A stretch of DNA of 64,000 bases from Chlamydiales bacterium STE3 (GTDB lineage Bacteria; Chlamydiota; Chlamydiia; Chlamydiales; Parachlamydiaceae). A program made the translations under genes and the position numbers. This document shows positions 54,405 to 63,255 of this stretch, piece by piece; within the stretch, counting starts at the first letter, position 1; the number at the start of each line of letters is the position of its first letter. The stretch spans positions 62,001-126,000 of the forward strand of contig VKHO01000018.1 in the NCBI GenBank assembly GCA_011125455.1, written 5' to 3'. The notes beneath the pieces are model-generated. The model saw nothing but the letters and a program-made list of their open reading frames with translations. It was not told the origin of the DNA and searched no databases.

Positions 54405-55373
54405 TTATTCCCAGATCATCTTTTTTGTTCCCCGCTCCATAGGAAGTCTCTCTTCAGGAGGGGTTTCAAAAAGTGGTTTTCTCTTGCCAATAAATAGCGC
54501 ATGGCTAATCGCTTGCTCTTGCCAAACAAAGCGGGAAAACTTTTCTAAACACAGAAGCAGATGTTGGTTCTTCTCAATAAGGATTGAAAAAGGATGAAGG
54601 AGCCATTTTATAGGAGCCCATAGAAAACCTGAAACTACCAAGCTATTGACGTTGAACCACCATTTGGCGAATCCTTTTTTTTTAGATAATTCTTCTTCCC
54701 TATAGCGTTTATCTTTTGATGCTTTTACAAATCGATGAGGTGCTTGAATTAAACGGTAGAGTTTAATCCAAAGATAGTGATGGCTAAATACCCATTTTTC
54801 AATGGTAAATTCCGTTTCGGCGAGAGCAGCGAAACGGTCTAGGGCATCTATAGAATAGATATCTAGTGGAGTAGAACAAACGACAAAACCGTCTTTGTTA
54901 ACAAGACGAGAGAGTTCCGAAAAAAATAACCGGTATTCCTCTTGAGGCAGATAAGCAATTAACTCTGTTGATAGCACGAGATCGTAAGCGCCATCTTCCA
55001 AATGGGTATAGGGAACAAAATCTTGAATGGGTTTGATATGCTCTTCGTTCTTCACATGCTGAAGTGCATTACTTGCAATATCTAATGCGTCAACCTTTGC
55101 TCCTTGGTCGCGGAGTGCTTTAGCAAAAATTCCGTAGCCACACCCTAAGTCCGCTACCTTTTTTGATGCCATTGATTGATAATCACGAATGAGCTGTAGC
55201 GTGCGCTCAACGCGTAAGCACTCCATGCAGTGGCGTTTAGGATTAAATTGTGCTCTATCAAGAAGCCATAAACGCTCAAAAAAAGCTTCAGTCTTTTGTT
55301 TTTTTATTTTTAATGGGGAGGAAAAAACCTTCTCTGACTCTGTTTCATAATTTTCATTACTCATCTTCAACAT
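54405..55373 (-). CDS. Class I SAM-dependent methyltransferase (lipid/sugar-type)
   Basis: 322 residues. Motif I is VADLGCGYGIFAKALRD (about 73-89); VDALDIASNALQH follows, then YDLVLSTELIAYL (about 128-140) and NKDGFVVCSTPLD. The second half has a long basic, aromatic segment (WWFNVNSLVVSGFLWAPIKW in part) that may associate with the membrane. Methyltransferases of this type (UbiE/Coq5/ methyltransf_11 group) act on lipids, quinones or polysaccharide intermediates. It lies 31 bases from the asparagine-synthetase-like gene on the same strand and may share its pathway. Confidence 0.85.
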   Translation of the reverse strand: MLKMSNENYETESEKVFSSPLKIKKQKTEAFFERLWLLDRAQFNPKRHCMECLRVERTLQLIRDYQSMASKKVADLGCGYGIFAKALRDQGAKVDALDIASNALQHVKNEEHIKPIQDFVPYTHLEDGAYDLVLSTELIAYLPQEEYRLFFSELSRLVNKDGFVVCSTPLDIYSIDALDRFAALAETEFTIEKWVFSHHYLWIKLYRLIQAPHRFVKASKDKRYREEELSKKKGFAKWWFNVNSLVVSGFLWAPIKWLLHPFSILIEKNQHLLLCLEKFSRFVWQEQAISHALFIGKRKPLFETPPEERLPMERGTKKMIWE

Positions 55374-55404
55374 GAATTTTATCCGTAAATTTTAATGTAA
55401 TTTT

Positions 55405-57303
55405 TCAATTTTCGCGCAACAGTTCCTCTAGTTCAATAGAGGGGGGAGCTAATCCTACGGGTCGGTTGATGAATAATCGAAACCATATTTCTAGCATCAA
55501 AATGGCGAATAGGTGGCGAAATGAAAGGCTTGCTTTCAATGGGTCACTAAGTTGTTCTTCGAGCCATTTTTCGGAAATAAAACCTGTTTCAACAAGTGTT
55601 CCTTTTTTGAGGAGCTTCATTGTTTCATACAATTTTTGGTCCTTCATCCAGGGAGCAAGAAAATGTTTACGCGTTTTTTTTGGGCGATTAAAAAAGGTAG
55701 CTGGGAAGACATGTTTGATAAGGGGCTTAAGATAGGAAGCTGTTTCTTCCTCTTGTAGCATTTCTGGCTCAGGTAAATGAGCTGCGTATTCCACTAGATG
55801 GCGATCTAAAAAAGGTGTTTGCCAATCTAACCGATGGGTTCTTGTTAAACGACTGTACTGAAAAATAAAGCAATCTGTCATTCGTGTCTTTACATCAAAA
55901 TATTGAAAAGAAGAGACCATAGACCGAATACGACTCAGATGATGGAATTTATGTAAAAACGTGTCAGGATCAAAAAGTCCAGCTAAACGAGGTGCAGCTT
56001 CTAGAAGGTGTTTTTCATCAAACAAGGCGTTATCTCTTAGGTACTCAAATTGCCATGGGTTTGTACGTGCAATCCTTAATAGGTTGAATGCAGCTGGTCG
56101 AAACAAGAATTTTAATGTAGGAATAAGGATTTTGTGAAGAATGGGCTTAGGGATGAGAAATAAGCGATTGACAAAGCCCATATCGCGTTCAGCGGTGCTA
56201 TAACGACTGTGGCCGGCAAGTAACTCGTCGCTACCCATTCCAGAAAAAACCGTGTTGCATTGATTGGCAGCAAGTTGGCATAAATTCCACGTTGCCACTG
56301 CATTGGGATCTGCTAAGGGCTCATCGAGAAACCAAGCAATACGTACAATATCTTTTAAAAAGCTTTGGCTGTCAATTTTTGTACTGAAAAGATTTAAACG
56401 TAGATCTTTTGCGATAGTTTGAGCGGCTAAAATGTCTTCTTCATTTTGTCCTTGAAAGCCGACATTAAAAGCAGCTAGCGGAGAGTCGTGTTTAATTTTG
56501 GAACTTTGAGAAACGTAGTAAGCCACGGTTGCGGAGCCGAGCCCTCCGGATAGAAAACAGCCATTTGAAGAAGTGCTTTGAAGACATTTATCCACTGAAT
56601 CTTGAAGCAATAGATGAACTTGTTCTGCAATTTGTTGTTTGCTTTGTGTCGAAATTGTTTCATAAAAAGAGCTATAAGACCAGTAGGGCAAAATAGTTTG
56701 TCCATGCCCTTGAGAGTAGCGTAAAAAATGGGCAGGAAGTAATTTATTGACTTCTTTGATGGGGGTGAGATCTTGGGGAGTGTATCCAAAAAATAGATAG
56801 GCAGATAGGGTTTCGGCAGCGACTGTTTGTGGTACAATATTTGAAGCAAGCAGCGACTTTAATTCACTTGAGAAAAGAAAGTATTGTCTGTCTTGGTACC
56901 AGTAAAGAGGTTTTTTCCCGATGCGATCGCGGACAAGATAGAATGTATTTTTTTCTTGGTCAATGAGCACGATAGCAAATTCGCCATCAATCATTTTCAA
57001 AAAGTCGATCCCTTTTTTTTCATAGCCCGCAATCAAAATCTCTTCTTGCGTTAGATTGGGGGCTGAGAGATCGAATTCTTTAGCAAGTCTCTTTGTATTG
57101 GTGATTTTTCCATCAAGACATAAAAACACTGTTTTTTTAGGATTTGAAAAGAATAGAGTGTTTAAACAACCGAATTGAAAGTTTTTATAGTTGTATTGTG
57201 CAACAGTGTCACTTGGATGATGCTTCATAATGTCGATCATAGGATCTAAATTGTCAGCGACTTGAAGCATATCTGGGTAAACAATTCCCGCAAGACTTGT
57301 CAT
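55405..57303 (-). CDS. Asparagine synthetase (glutamine-hydrolysing)-like protein lacking both key residues
   Basis: 632 residues, same length and domain order as AsnB: N-terminal class II glutaminase domain (1-200) with LDGKITNTKRLAKEF, DGEFAIVLID and RDRIGKKPLYW, then C-terminal ATP-pyrophosphatase domain (about 225-600). Two expected catalytic positions are changed. The N-terminal Cys nucleophile is absent: the chain starts MTSLAGIV where AsnB has MCGI. The PP-loop reads FLSGGLGSATVA, with Gly256 where SGG-x-D-S has Asp. Other parts (FSGMGSDELLAGHSRY, TPFLDRHLVEYAA) are normal. A glutamine-independent or repurposed amidotransferase in surface polysaccharide or secondary metabolism is possible; loss of function is equally possible. 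Confidence 0.85.
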   Translation of the reverse strand: MTSLAGIVYPDMLQVADNLDPMIDIMKHHPSDTVAQYNYKNFQFGCLNTLFFSNPKKTVFLCLDGKITNTKRLAKEFDLSAPNLTQEEILIAGYEKKGIDFLKMIDGEFAIVLIDQEKNTFYLVRDRIGKKPLYWYQDRQYFLFSSELKSLLASNIVPQTVAAETLSAYLFFGYTPQDLTPIKEVNKLLPAHFLRYSQGHGQTILPYWSYSSFYETISTQSKQQIAEQVHLLLQDSVDKCLQSTSSNGCFLSGGLGSATVAYYVSQSSKIKHDSPLAAFNVGFQGQNEEDILAAQTIAKDLRLNLFSTKIDSQSFLKDIVRIAWFLDEPLADPNAVATWNLCQLAANQCNTVFSGMGSDELLAGHSRYSTAERDMGFVNRLFLIPKPILHKILIPTLKFLFRPAAFNLLRIARTNPWQFEYLRDNALFDEKHLLEAAPRLAGLFDPDTFLHKFHHLSRIRSMVSSFQYFDVKTRMTDCFIFQYSRLTRTHRLDWQTPFLDRHLVEYAAHLPEPEMLQEEETASYLKPLIKHVFPATFFNRPKKTRKHFLAPWMKDQKLYETMKLLKKGTLVETGFISEKWLEEQLSDPLKASLSFRHLFAILMLEIWFRLFINRPVGLAPPSIELEELLREN

Positions 57304-57372
57304 CTAATACTTTCCATTCAAAAAAAAGCCTTTAAAACTTAAAATCAAATCCTTTTTTAGGATGGCTTATCT

Positions 57373-57431
57373 AACTTACCTTACGCAAAAAGATCTGCTT
57401 GTTCATCTGCTCTTTTTGCGTAAGGTAAGTT
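57373..57431. repeat. 21-bp perfect inverted repeat in a divergent promoter region
   Basis: AACTTACCTTACGCAAAAAGA (57373-57393, written here in full length of the arm only by position and ends AACTT...AAAGA) and its exact complement at 57411-57431 flank a 17-base spacer. It lies upstream of both the minus-strand gene starting at 57303 and the plus-strand CPBP gene starting at 57485, so it is not a terminator for either. It could be an operator, or a hairpin RNA. Confidence 0.8.
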
Positions 57432-57484
57432 ATCTAATTGATATATGTTGTTTTTGATTTTTACACAAGAAAGGATGGAGAGAC

Positions 57485-58339
57485 ATGGCACCTGAAATTC
57501 AAGAAAAGCTAATGGCCTTAGCCAACACAGCATGGGTTGCCGTATTGTTTATATTTATTGCTTATAGGCTCAATTTTTTTAATCAAAAAAAAGAAGGAGT
57601 TTTTGCAAAATTAAACTACCAAGATGTTTTGGGAGCTTTTACTATTTTTGGGATGGTTCAATTACTTGTTGTGCCCGTCTTTGCGCTCCTCTACTTAAAG
57701 TTTTTTTACCATGATATATTGCTTGATCCAGCAAACTTAAGAGAAGAAACACAGGCTTGGATAGGGATTTGGGGTAATCTTTTACTGCTCTCTGTAATTG
57801 GTTGGTATAGCTATTTAAATTGGCAGAAAGTTAGCTCTTTTTTTGGGTATGAATTTCAACCCCGCAATTTTTTTCTTGGCGCTGCAACTTGGCTCGTTTG
57901 CATGCCAATTGCTTCCACAGTTGGGGAAATGATTAATTTAGTGCTCGGTTTTTTTAGAGAGACTGCTGTGGATCAAATGCCCGTACAGCACTTAAAACAA
58001 ATGAGCGCGCATCCATCTCTATTTTTCATTCTAGCTTTCATCATTATTTTTGTGGTGCCATTTGTGGAAGAGCTTCTTTTTCGTGGTTTTTTGCAAACTT
58101 GGTTAAAACAGCATATGGGGTTAAAAGGGGCTATTTTGTTTACCTCAGCCATTTTTGCTCTTTTTCATTTTTCTTGGGGTCAAGGGTTAGATAATATTCT
58201 TTTCCTTTCCATTCTCTTTATCGTCTCTTGTTTTATGGGATTTGTCTATGACAGGCAAAAAGACCTTTTAGCATCTATTGGTTTACATACAGCCTTTAAC
58301 GCTGTGACTACATTATCAATTTTTTTGGGCTATACGTAG
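57485..58339 (+). CDS. CPBP family intramembrane metalloprotease
   Basis: 284 residues, about seven to eight membrane helices. GGAGAGAC precedes the ATG. The CPBP (Abi/CAAX protease) motifs are present: EELLFRGFLQTWL (about 197-209, with the Glu-Glu pair and Arg), FALFHFSWG (about 223-231, metal-ligand His) and GLHTAFNAV (about 268-276, second His/Asn). Such proteins cleave or process membrane substrates; some protect against bacteriocins. The exact substrate is unknown. It follows a 21-bp inverted repeat. Confidence 0.9.
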   Translation: MAPEIQEKLMALANTAWVAVLFIFIAYRLNFFNQKKEGVFAKLNYQDVLGAFTIFGMVQLLVVPVFALLYLKFFYHDILLDPANLREETQAWIGIWGNLLLLSVIGWYSYLNWQKVSSFFGYEFQPRNFFLGAATWLVCMPIASTVGEMINLVLGFFRETAVDQMPVQHLKQMSAHPSLFFILAFIIIFVVPFVEELLFRGFLQTWLKQHMGLKGAILFTSAIFALFHFSWGQGLDNILFLSILFIVSCFMGFVYDRQKDLLASIGLHTAFNAVTTLSIFLGYT

Positions 58340-58399
58340 AAGGCTGCCCAATGCCAGCCTCATAGCAGGTAGCTTTATGCTTTTTAGTTTAATTTATAA

Positions 58400-58563
58400 T
58401 AGACCTCTTGCATAATTTTATTTGCTTGCTAAAGTTACCCTTTTTGGCGCCTTTATCGTTAAATTTTTCAACTATATGTCCTCATATGCTTTCAAAATTT
58501 TCCGATAAATTTACTCAAAAAAGATCAAACTTTTTAAGCAAAGCAAATTATGCAAGAGGTCTA
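58400..58563 (+). mobile_element. TA-flanked palindromic MITE, copy D (164 bp)
   Basis: Begins TAGACCTCTTGCATAATTT and ends CAAGAGGTCTA. Core order as in copies A and C (TTACCCTTTTTGGCGCC, AAAATTTTCCGATAAATT). Lies between the CPBP protease and the S9 peptidase. Exactly 164 bp. Confidence 0.88.
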
Positions 58564-58592
58564 ATAGCTTTTACCTATAAATCCCCACTCAT

Positions 58593-60878
58593 TTAAGGGG
58601 TGGAAAGATGAAGATCAAAAAAGTCAATTACCCTATTTACAGCATCGAAAGCATTGGCATGTTTCCAATTTCTGATGACATGCCCTTCATTTTTGTAAAT
58701 AGCGAGGTCTACCTTCTTTCCAAGCCGCTTAAGGGCTGTGAACATCTTTTGAGCTTCCTCAATAGGTGATGTCGTATCATTTTCTCCGTGAATAAGTAAA
58801 AGTGGGTTGTTGATATCGTTAGCGAGGTAATAGGGTGAATTTTTAATATAATTGAAAATGTCATCCCATGGATGGGTTCCCATTCTACCCTGTCTCTTTT
58901 CAAAATATGCTGTATCTGCAACTCCTTCCCAGCCCTTATTTTTACTAAATGAACCATATCCACCTATAAGGTCATACAATCCGGAGATACATACAGAAGC
59001 GCGAAAAAGAGTGGTTTTTGATGTAATAGCAGCGGTACCATAACCTCCATAGGATTGGCCAATCAGGCCTAACCGATTAATATCTACTAATCCAAGGTTT
59101 GCTGCATGATAAAGCTGGGGTAATAATCTGTCCACAGACTCTTGGAGTGGGTTACACCGCTTGCCCGGGGGGCTGATTTGTAAGTCGGGACACACCACTG
59201 CATAGCCCTGCTCTAAAAGTAATCTTGTAGGGAAAGAAGCAGTATCTCCTCCGGCATAGTGGTTCATCTTCGCTTGAATAATTGATCCTGGGTAGACATG
59301 TACGATAGCTGGTGAGGGCTGGTTTAAGTGTGTAGTTTTAGGGAAAAAAATGGCAGTTTCAACTGTTTCGAGCGAGCCATCATAACGTGGAACCGTTGTT
59401 TCAAAAATGGCTACTTTCACTTCACTAAAAAAATCCTGTTTTGGATCTATACAGGATAGACGGGTCTTATTTGAAAAATTGCAAGATGCTTGGTAAACAT
59501 TTTGAGGAATGTTAAGGCTCTCTTCCACATAAAACACTTGATTTGTTTTTTGAGAAGCGACGACCTCTTTAATTAGAGATGCCCCTCTCCACAAAATTTC
59601 ATGATGTTGATTGCCCTCTTCTAGAAAGAATCTTATGATCGCACTTTCCGTGCCATTTTTAACGTGAGCAGTCAGAGTCTTAGGGCAAGGTTCCCAAAAT
59701 GCTCCTTCCTCTGTTTCTAATAGCGAAAGAAACTGCCATTCATCAGGGATTGATACTTGGCATGGCGGTGCACCTTCCAAAGAAAAGAGAAAAAGGCTCT
59801 TAGGAACTTTTGCGCAACCATAATTCGTAAGATGAGCCCCGACTAATAAAGTTTTTCCATCACGAGAAAAATTTAAAGGTATTGCAGAGAAGATGGCTTC
59901 TTTATCTTTGGAAAGTTCTTCTACATTTATTTCCTCTCCATCGTCCAAAGAGGCAATAAACACTTTATTCTTTTCGATAAAAGCTATCTTTTCTTGATGT
60001 GGATGCCAGGCAATTTCTTGTGTTTTGCCTGATTCTATGTGAATTTGTGTAGCAATTGTAAATATTTTTTTTGGATCTGACGTAGAAAATACTCTCAACT
60101 CGAATGAGGGTGAGGAGGGGTCCGGAGTAAAAGTAAAATAGGCAATGGAGTTTCCTGTTTTAGAAGGTACAAACATTGATGAGAGGGGGTCGTTTTCTTG
60201 ATAAGGGCAGAGGGGTTGGCTTTTTCCTGATGCCAATGTTACTGATATAATTTTACTGTAAAGAGGAATATTTAAGTGTGGGGGAGAGCTGTCGCTAGAG
60301 TAGAGCACAACGTTAGCATCGTTTTTCTGTTTTTCAGGAAAACCCTCGGAGGTTTCCATGGAAAGTGCAGGAAAATAAATAATTTTATTGTCTGAGCTCC
60401 AGTAGGGACGATCTACCAGCGCTAAAGGATGGGTAAAGACTTTTTCATCGCAAACTATATTAGCATCCTCGGAGGTAATCTCATAAACCCATAATCGTGT
60501 AAAGCCCCCTTCATCACAGTAGAATGCGACTTTTTCTCCATCAGGGGAAAAACAGGGGCGAAAACAATTAGCATTCTTAGGTCCTATCTGAACAATTTTT
60601 CCAGATCTTAGCTCATGCAGGCAGAGGGTGCTGTAAAATCTATTAGAAGGGACACCGTTACCTAAAACAAGAACGTCCTCTGGAAATCCTTCTGAAGGCT
60701 TTTGATGTACGGTATAAATAATAGACTGTCCATCGGGGTGAACAGCTATTTTTTCATCACTTCCTATTTCCTTTTGAACAAATGCTGCTTGGAAAATTTC
60801 TTTGGTTAATAGAGCTGATAGAAAAGTTGGAAAAAGGATCGCAATAAATAAGATAAGGGGAATCGTTTTCTTTTGCAT
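58593..60878 (-). CDS. Exported S9 family prolyl oligopeptidase-like peptidase
   Basis: 761 residues. Signal peptide about 1-22 (IPLILFIAILFPTFLSA). A seven-bladed WD40-like propeller domain spans roughly 40-480. The alpha/beta-hydrolase domain follows: nucleophile elbow GLIGQSYGGYGTAA (about 620-633, G-x-S-x-G-G), the acid in LLIHGENDTTSP (about 700-711), and the catalytic His in YKNEGHVIRNW (about 733-743). This is the DPP4/acylaminoacyl-peptidase group. The exported form suggests peptide turnover in the periplasm or outside the cell. Substrate specificity cannot be predicted. Confidence 0.9.
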   Translation of the reverse strand: MQKKTIPLILFIAILFPTFLSALLTKEIFQAAFVQKEIGSDEKIAVHPDGQSIIYTVHQKPSEGFPEDVLVLGNGVPSNRFYSTLCLHELRSGKIVQIGPKNANCFRPCFSPDGEKVAFYCDEGGFTRLWVYEITSEDANIVCDEKVFTHPLALVDRPYWSSDNKIIYFPALSMETSEGFPEKQKNDANVVLYSSDSSPPHLNIPLYSKIISVTLASGKSQPLCPYQENDPLSSMFVPSKTGNSIAYFTFTPDPSSPSFELRVFSTSDPKKIFTIATQIHIESGKTQEIAWHPHQEKIAFIEKNKVFIASLDDGEEINVEELSKDKEAIFSAIPLNFSRDGKTLLVGAHLTNYGCAKVPKSLFLFSLEGAPPCQVSIPDEWQFLSLLETEEGAFWEPCPKTLTAHVKNGTESAIIRFFLEEGNQHHEILWRGASLIKEVVASQKTNQVFYVEESLNIPQNVYQASCNFSNKTRLSCIDPKQDFFSEVKVAIFETTVPRYDGSLETVETAIFFPKTTHLNQPSPAIVHVYPGSIIQAKMNHYAGGDTASFPTRLLLEQGYAVVCPDLQISPPGKRCNPLQESVDRLLPQLYHAANLGLVDINRLGLIGQSYGGYGTAAITSKTTLFRASVCISGLYDLIGGYGSFSKNKGWEGVADTAYFEKRQGRMGTHPWDDIFNYIKNSPYYLANDINNPLLLIHGENDTTSPIEEAQKMFTALKRLGKKVDLAIYKNEGHVIRNWKHANAFDAVNRVIDFFDLHLSTP

Positions 60879-61370
60879 GGGCCCTCCTTGCTTGCCTATA
60901 TAATTTAATTCAGCCTGGTATTGTTGTAAAACGTTAAACTCTTGGGAAGGGCATTTCTGCCCTAAAAAAGGCTTTTTTTAATTTTCAAACTCTTATTCAT
61001 CATGCTGTTAATTATGATGCTTTTTTTCATGGTCCTAACATTATCTAATTCCCAGGATAGGCATTTTATTAAGGCGGTAATAGAATACCGAATGCTTGGT
61101 GCTGTAGAAGATGCTCTCCTTTTCGAGCGAGAAAATTTAATATAAGTTTATCTTTATCAGGAGATTATAATTCTGAGAGGTTAAGGGGAAAACAATAATT
61201 TTTAGTTGATTTCTTCATTCCCTATTTGATAAAATTATTTATTGCTTGAGTGGTTAAAATATGGAAAGCAACTAGAAATGTTTTTTTTTACGAAACTGTA
61301 AGAGTTTTTGTATTTAAAACAGTTTATCTAGGTAAAGAATGAGAATAAGTGCAATGAAAGCTAAAGAGTT
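60879..61370. other. Intergenic gap, 492 bp
   Basis: Divergent region between the S9 peptidase and the PP2C gene. It contains a terminator-like hairpin on the plus strand (GGGCA/TGCCC at 60949-60962 followed by a T-run near 60973-60979) with no plus-strand gene before it, and a possible micro-ORF at 61002-61145. The rest is A/T-rich promoter-type sequence. Confidence 0.5.
61002..61145 (+). CDS. Possible 47-aa membrane peptide
   Basis: ATG at 61002, stop TAA at 61143. The first ~17 residues are very hydrophobic (MLLIMMLFFMVLTLSNS) and the rest is a charged amphipathic stretch (FIKAVIEYRMLGAVEDALLF). No ribosome binding site is visible, so this is a weak call: a signal-peptide-like frame in a promoter region. 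Confidence 0.25.
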   Translation: MLLIMMLFFMVLTLSNSQDRHFIKAVIEYRMLGAVEDALLFERENLI

Positions 61371-62159
61371 ATGGTCGTGAGACTGATGTCCCTAAAAATC
61401 TCTTCAAGTGGTTTATCTGATGTTGGTTTGGTAAGGCAAAATAATGAGGATGTCTGGGCTGAGATTCCCGGCCTTCATTTTTACGCTTTAGCAGACGGAA
61501 TGGGAGGACATCAAGCTGGTGAAATTGCAGCTCGAGAAGCAATTGATTCCCTCTGTCATCTTGTAAAAAAATCCCTGAGAGGCAAGTCAAAGTCTTTAGA
61601 AGAATGTGGGGCTTTGATAAAGACTGCTTTCGAGCAAGTGAATACCTATGTATATAAAATGGGACGTTCTTCTAGCGATTTTAAGGGAATGGGTACAACT
61701 CTTTGTTCAATTTACCTCTCCGAAACAGGTGTTGTTTTTGCTCATGTTGGAGATAGTCGCATTTATCGCTACCGGAAAGGCAGTTTAGAACAAATTACAA
61801 AGGATCATTCGCTCATTTGCGAGCTGGTAGAATTAGGCCAAATTAATGAACTGCAAGCCACGCAGTTTATTTATAAAAACATTATTACAAGAGCTATTGG
61901 AACAGAGCCTTACGTTGAACCAACAATTCATTTTGCCGATATCGTTGAAGAGGATATCTATCTTTTATGCTCTGATGGCTTATCAGATCTTCTCTCTTTA
62001 CAAGAGATTGAAGCTATTATAAAAAAAGAAACATTTCTCTCTTGTGCAGCCAAAAAGCTAGTTGATGCTTCTAAAGCCAAGGGAGGCCATGATAATATTA
62101 CTGTTGTCATGGTAAAAGTATCCGAAGAAAATGAAAAACAAAGAGAAGATCTATCTTGA
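61371..62159 (+). CDS. PP2C-type Ser/Thr protein phosphatase (Stp1-like)
   Basis: 262 residues from ATG 61371; an inner ATG five codons later is an alternative start. PPM motifs: SDVGLVRQNNEDVWA (about 16-30, metal-binding region with Asp27), YALADGMGGHQAGE (about 38-51, D42-G43), VVFAHVGDSRIYRYRKG (in parts about 122-138), DHSLICELVELGQI, and the late DGLSDLLS and GGHDNITVVMVKV with the metal-binding Asp residues. It should remove phosphate from Ser/Thr kinase targets. It overlaps the cysteine desulfurase gene by 29 bases; the same pair is adjacent in Chlamydia. Confidence 0.93.
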   Translation: MVVRLMSLKISSSGLSDVGLVRQNNEDVWAEIPGLHFYALADGMGGHQAGEIAAREAIDSLCHLVKKSLRGKSKSLEECGALIKTAFEQVNTYVYKMGRSSSDFKGMGTTLCSIYLSETGVVFAHVGDSRIYRYRKGSLEQITKDHSLICELVELGQINELQATQFIYKNIITRAIGTEPYVEPTIHFADIVEEDIYLLCSDGLSDLLSLQEIEAIIKKETFLSCAAKKLVDASKAKGGHDNITVVMVKVSEENEKQREDLS

Positions 62160-63255
62160 TAATAACGCCACAACTTTTCTTGACCCAGCCGTAAAAGAAG
62201 CGCTTACCCGCCTTCTTGAAAAACCTCTTGGAAATCCTTCAAGTTTACACACATTTGGACAAGAAGCACGATCACTTATTGAAGGCTACCGCCGTAAGGT
62301 TGCAAATTACTTCGCTGTCCGTCCCCATGAAATTATTTTCACTTCAAGTGGTTCCGAATCGATGAATTTTCTGATTAAAGGCTATCTGGAGGGCCTTCAA
62401 TCAGGACATGTGATTACTTCTAATATCGAACATTCTTGTGTGAAAAAAGCTTTAGTAGAGCATGAAAAAAGAGGGTTACAGGTTACTTATCTTCCAACAG
62501 GATTGCATGGCGCTATTGATCCTCAAAAGCTTAAGGAAGCCATTTTGCCTGAAACAAGACTTATTGTTTTAATGGCGGCAAATAACGAAACGGGAGTTAA
62601 AAATGACATTAATCAAGTGGCTGACATCGCAAGAAAAGCCTCTATTCCTTTTGTTGTAGACGGCGTGGCCCTTTTAGGAAAAGAGCCCATTGCTATTCCT
62701 GAAGGAGTAGTAGGGATGGGATTTAGTGGCCATAAAATCCATGCTCTTCCAGGGGTCGGGGTGGCTTTTGTGAAATTGCGATCCAAGCCCAAACCCCTTA
62801 TCTACGGCAATCAAGAATATGGCTTAAGAGGAGGAACAGAGAATTTAACTGGTATTGCTTCCTTTGCTCAGGCAATCGATCTACTTGATAGCGATAAGAT
62901 GGTATCAATGGCTGCACTAAGAGATCGATTTGAAAATGAAATCATGGAGCGCATTCTTGATGTTCGAAGAAATGGCCTTGGCCCTCGTATTAGTAATACA
63001 AGCAATTTATCTTTTGCAGGCGTTGATGGAGAAAGCTTTCTTATTGCACTTGATCAAGAAGGAATAGCCGCAAGCCACGGCTCCGCTTGCTCTGCTGGCG
63101 CTCTTGAGCCCTCTCCCGTTCTGTTAAACATGGGGATTCCTTTGGGCGTTGTGCATTCCTCGATTCGGTTTTCTTTGAGTCGATTCACAACCGAAGAGGA
63201 GATAAGTAGAGCCGTCGAGGTAATCGAAAGGCTGGTTTTCAAATTCCGTAAATAA
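62131..63255 (+). CDS. Cysteine desulfurase (NifS/IscS family)
   Basis: 374 residues, PLP fold type I. Start KIYLDNNATTFLDPAVKEAL is typical. NIEHSCVKKAL carries the catalytic His; the Schiff-base lysine is K202 in GFSGHKIHALPGVG; GGTENLTGIASFA and the catalytic-loop Cys in SHGSACSAGALEPS follow. The family segment usually VDAVQ-x-x-GK reads VDGVALLGK here, so the Gln that contacts PLP is replaced. It mobilises sulfur for Fe-S clusters or thiolation. No iscU or scaffold is adjacent. Confidence 0.92.
   Translation: MKNKEKIYLDNNATTFLDPAVKEALTRLLEKPLGNPSSLHTFGQEARSLIEGYRRKVANYFAVRPHEIIFTSSGSESMNFLIKGYLEGLQSGHVITSNIEHSCVKKALVEHEKRGLQVTYLPTGLHGAIDPQKLKEAILPETRLIVLMAANNETGVKNDINQVADIARKASIPFVVDGVALLGKEPIAIPEGVVGMGFSGHKIHALPGVGVAFVKLRSKPKPLIYGNQEYGLRGGTENLTGIASFAQAIDLLDSDKMVSMAALRDRFENEIMERILDVRRNGLGPRISNTSNLSFAGVDGESFLIALDQEGIAASHGSACSAGALEPSPVLLNMGIPLGVVHSSIRFSLSRFTTEEEISRAVEVIERLVFKFRK

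Noticed and set aside
54312-54497. 61-codon frame overlapping the SRP RNA
   Set aside because: It runs through the conserved SRP RNA core and into the convergent methyltransferase gene; an RNA gene explains the sequence better.
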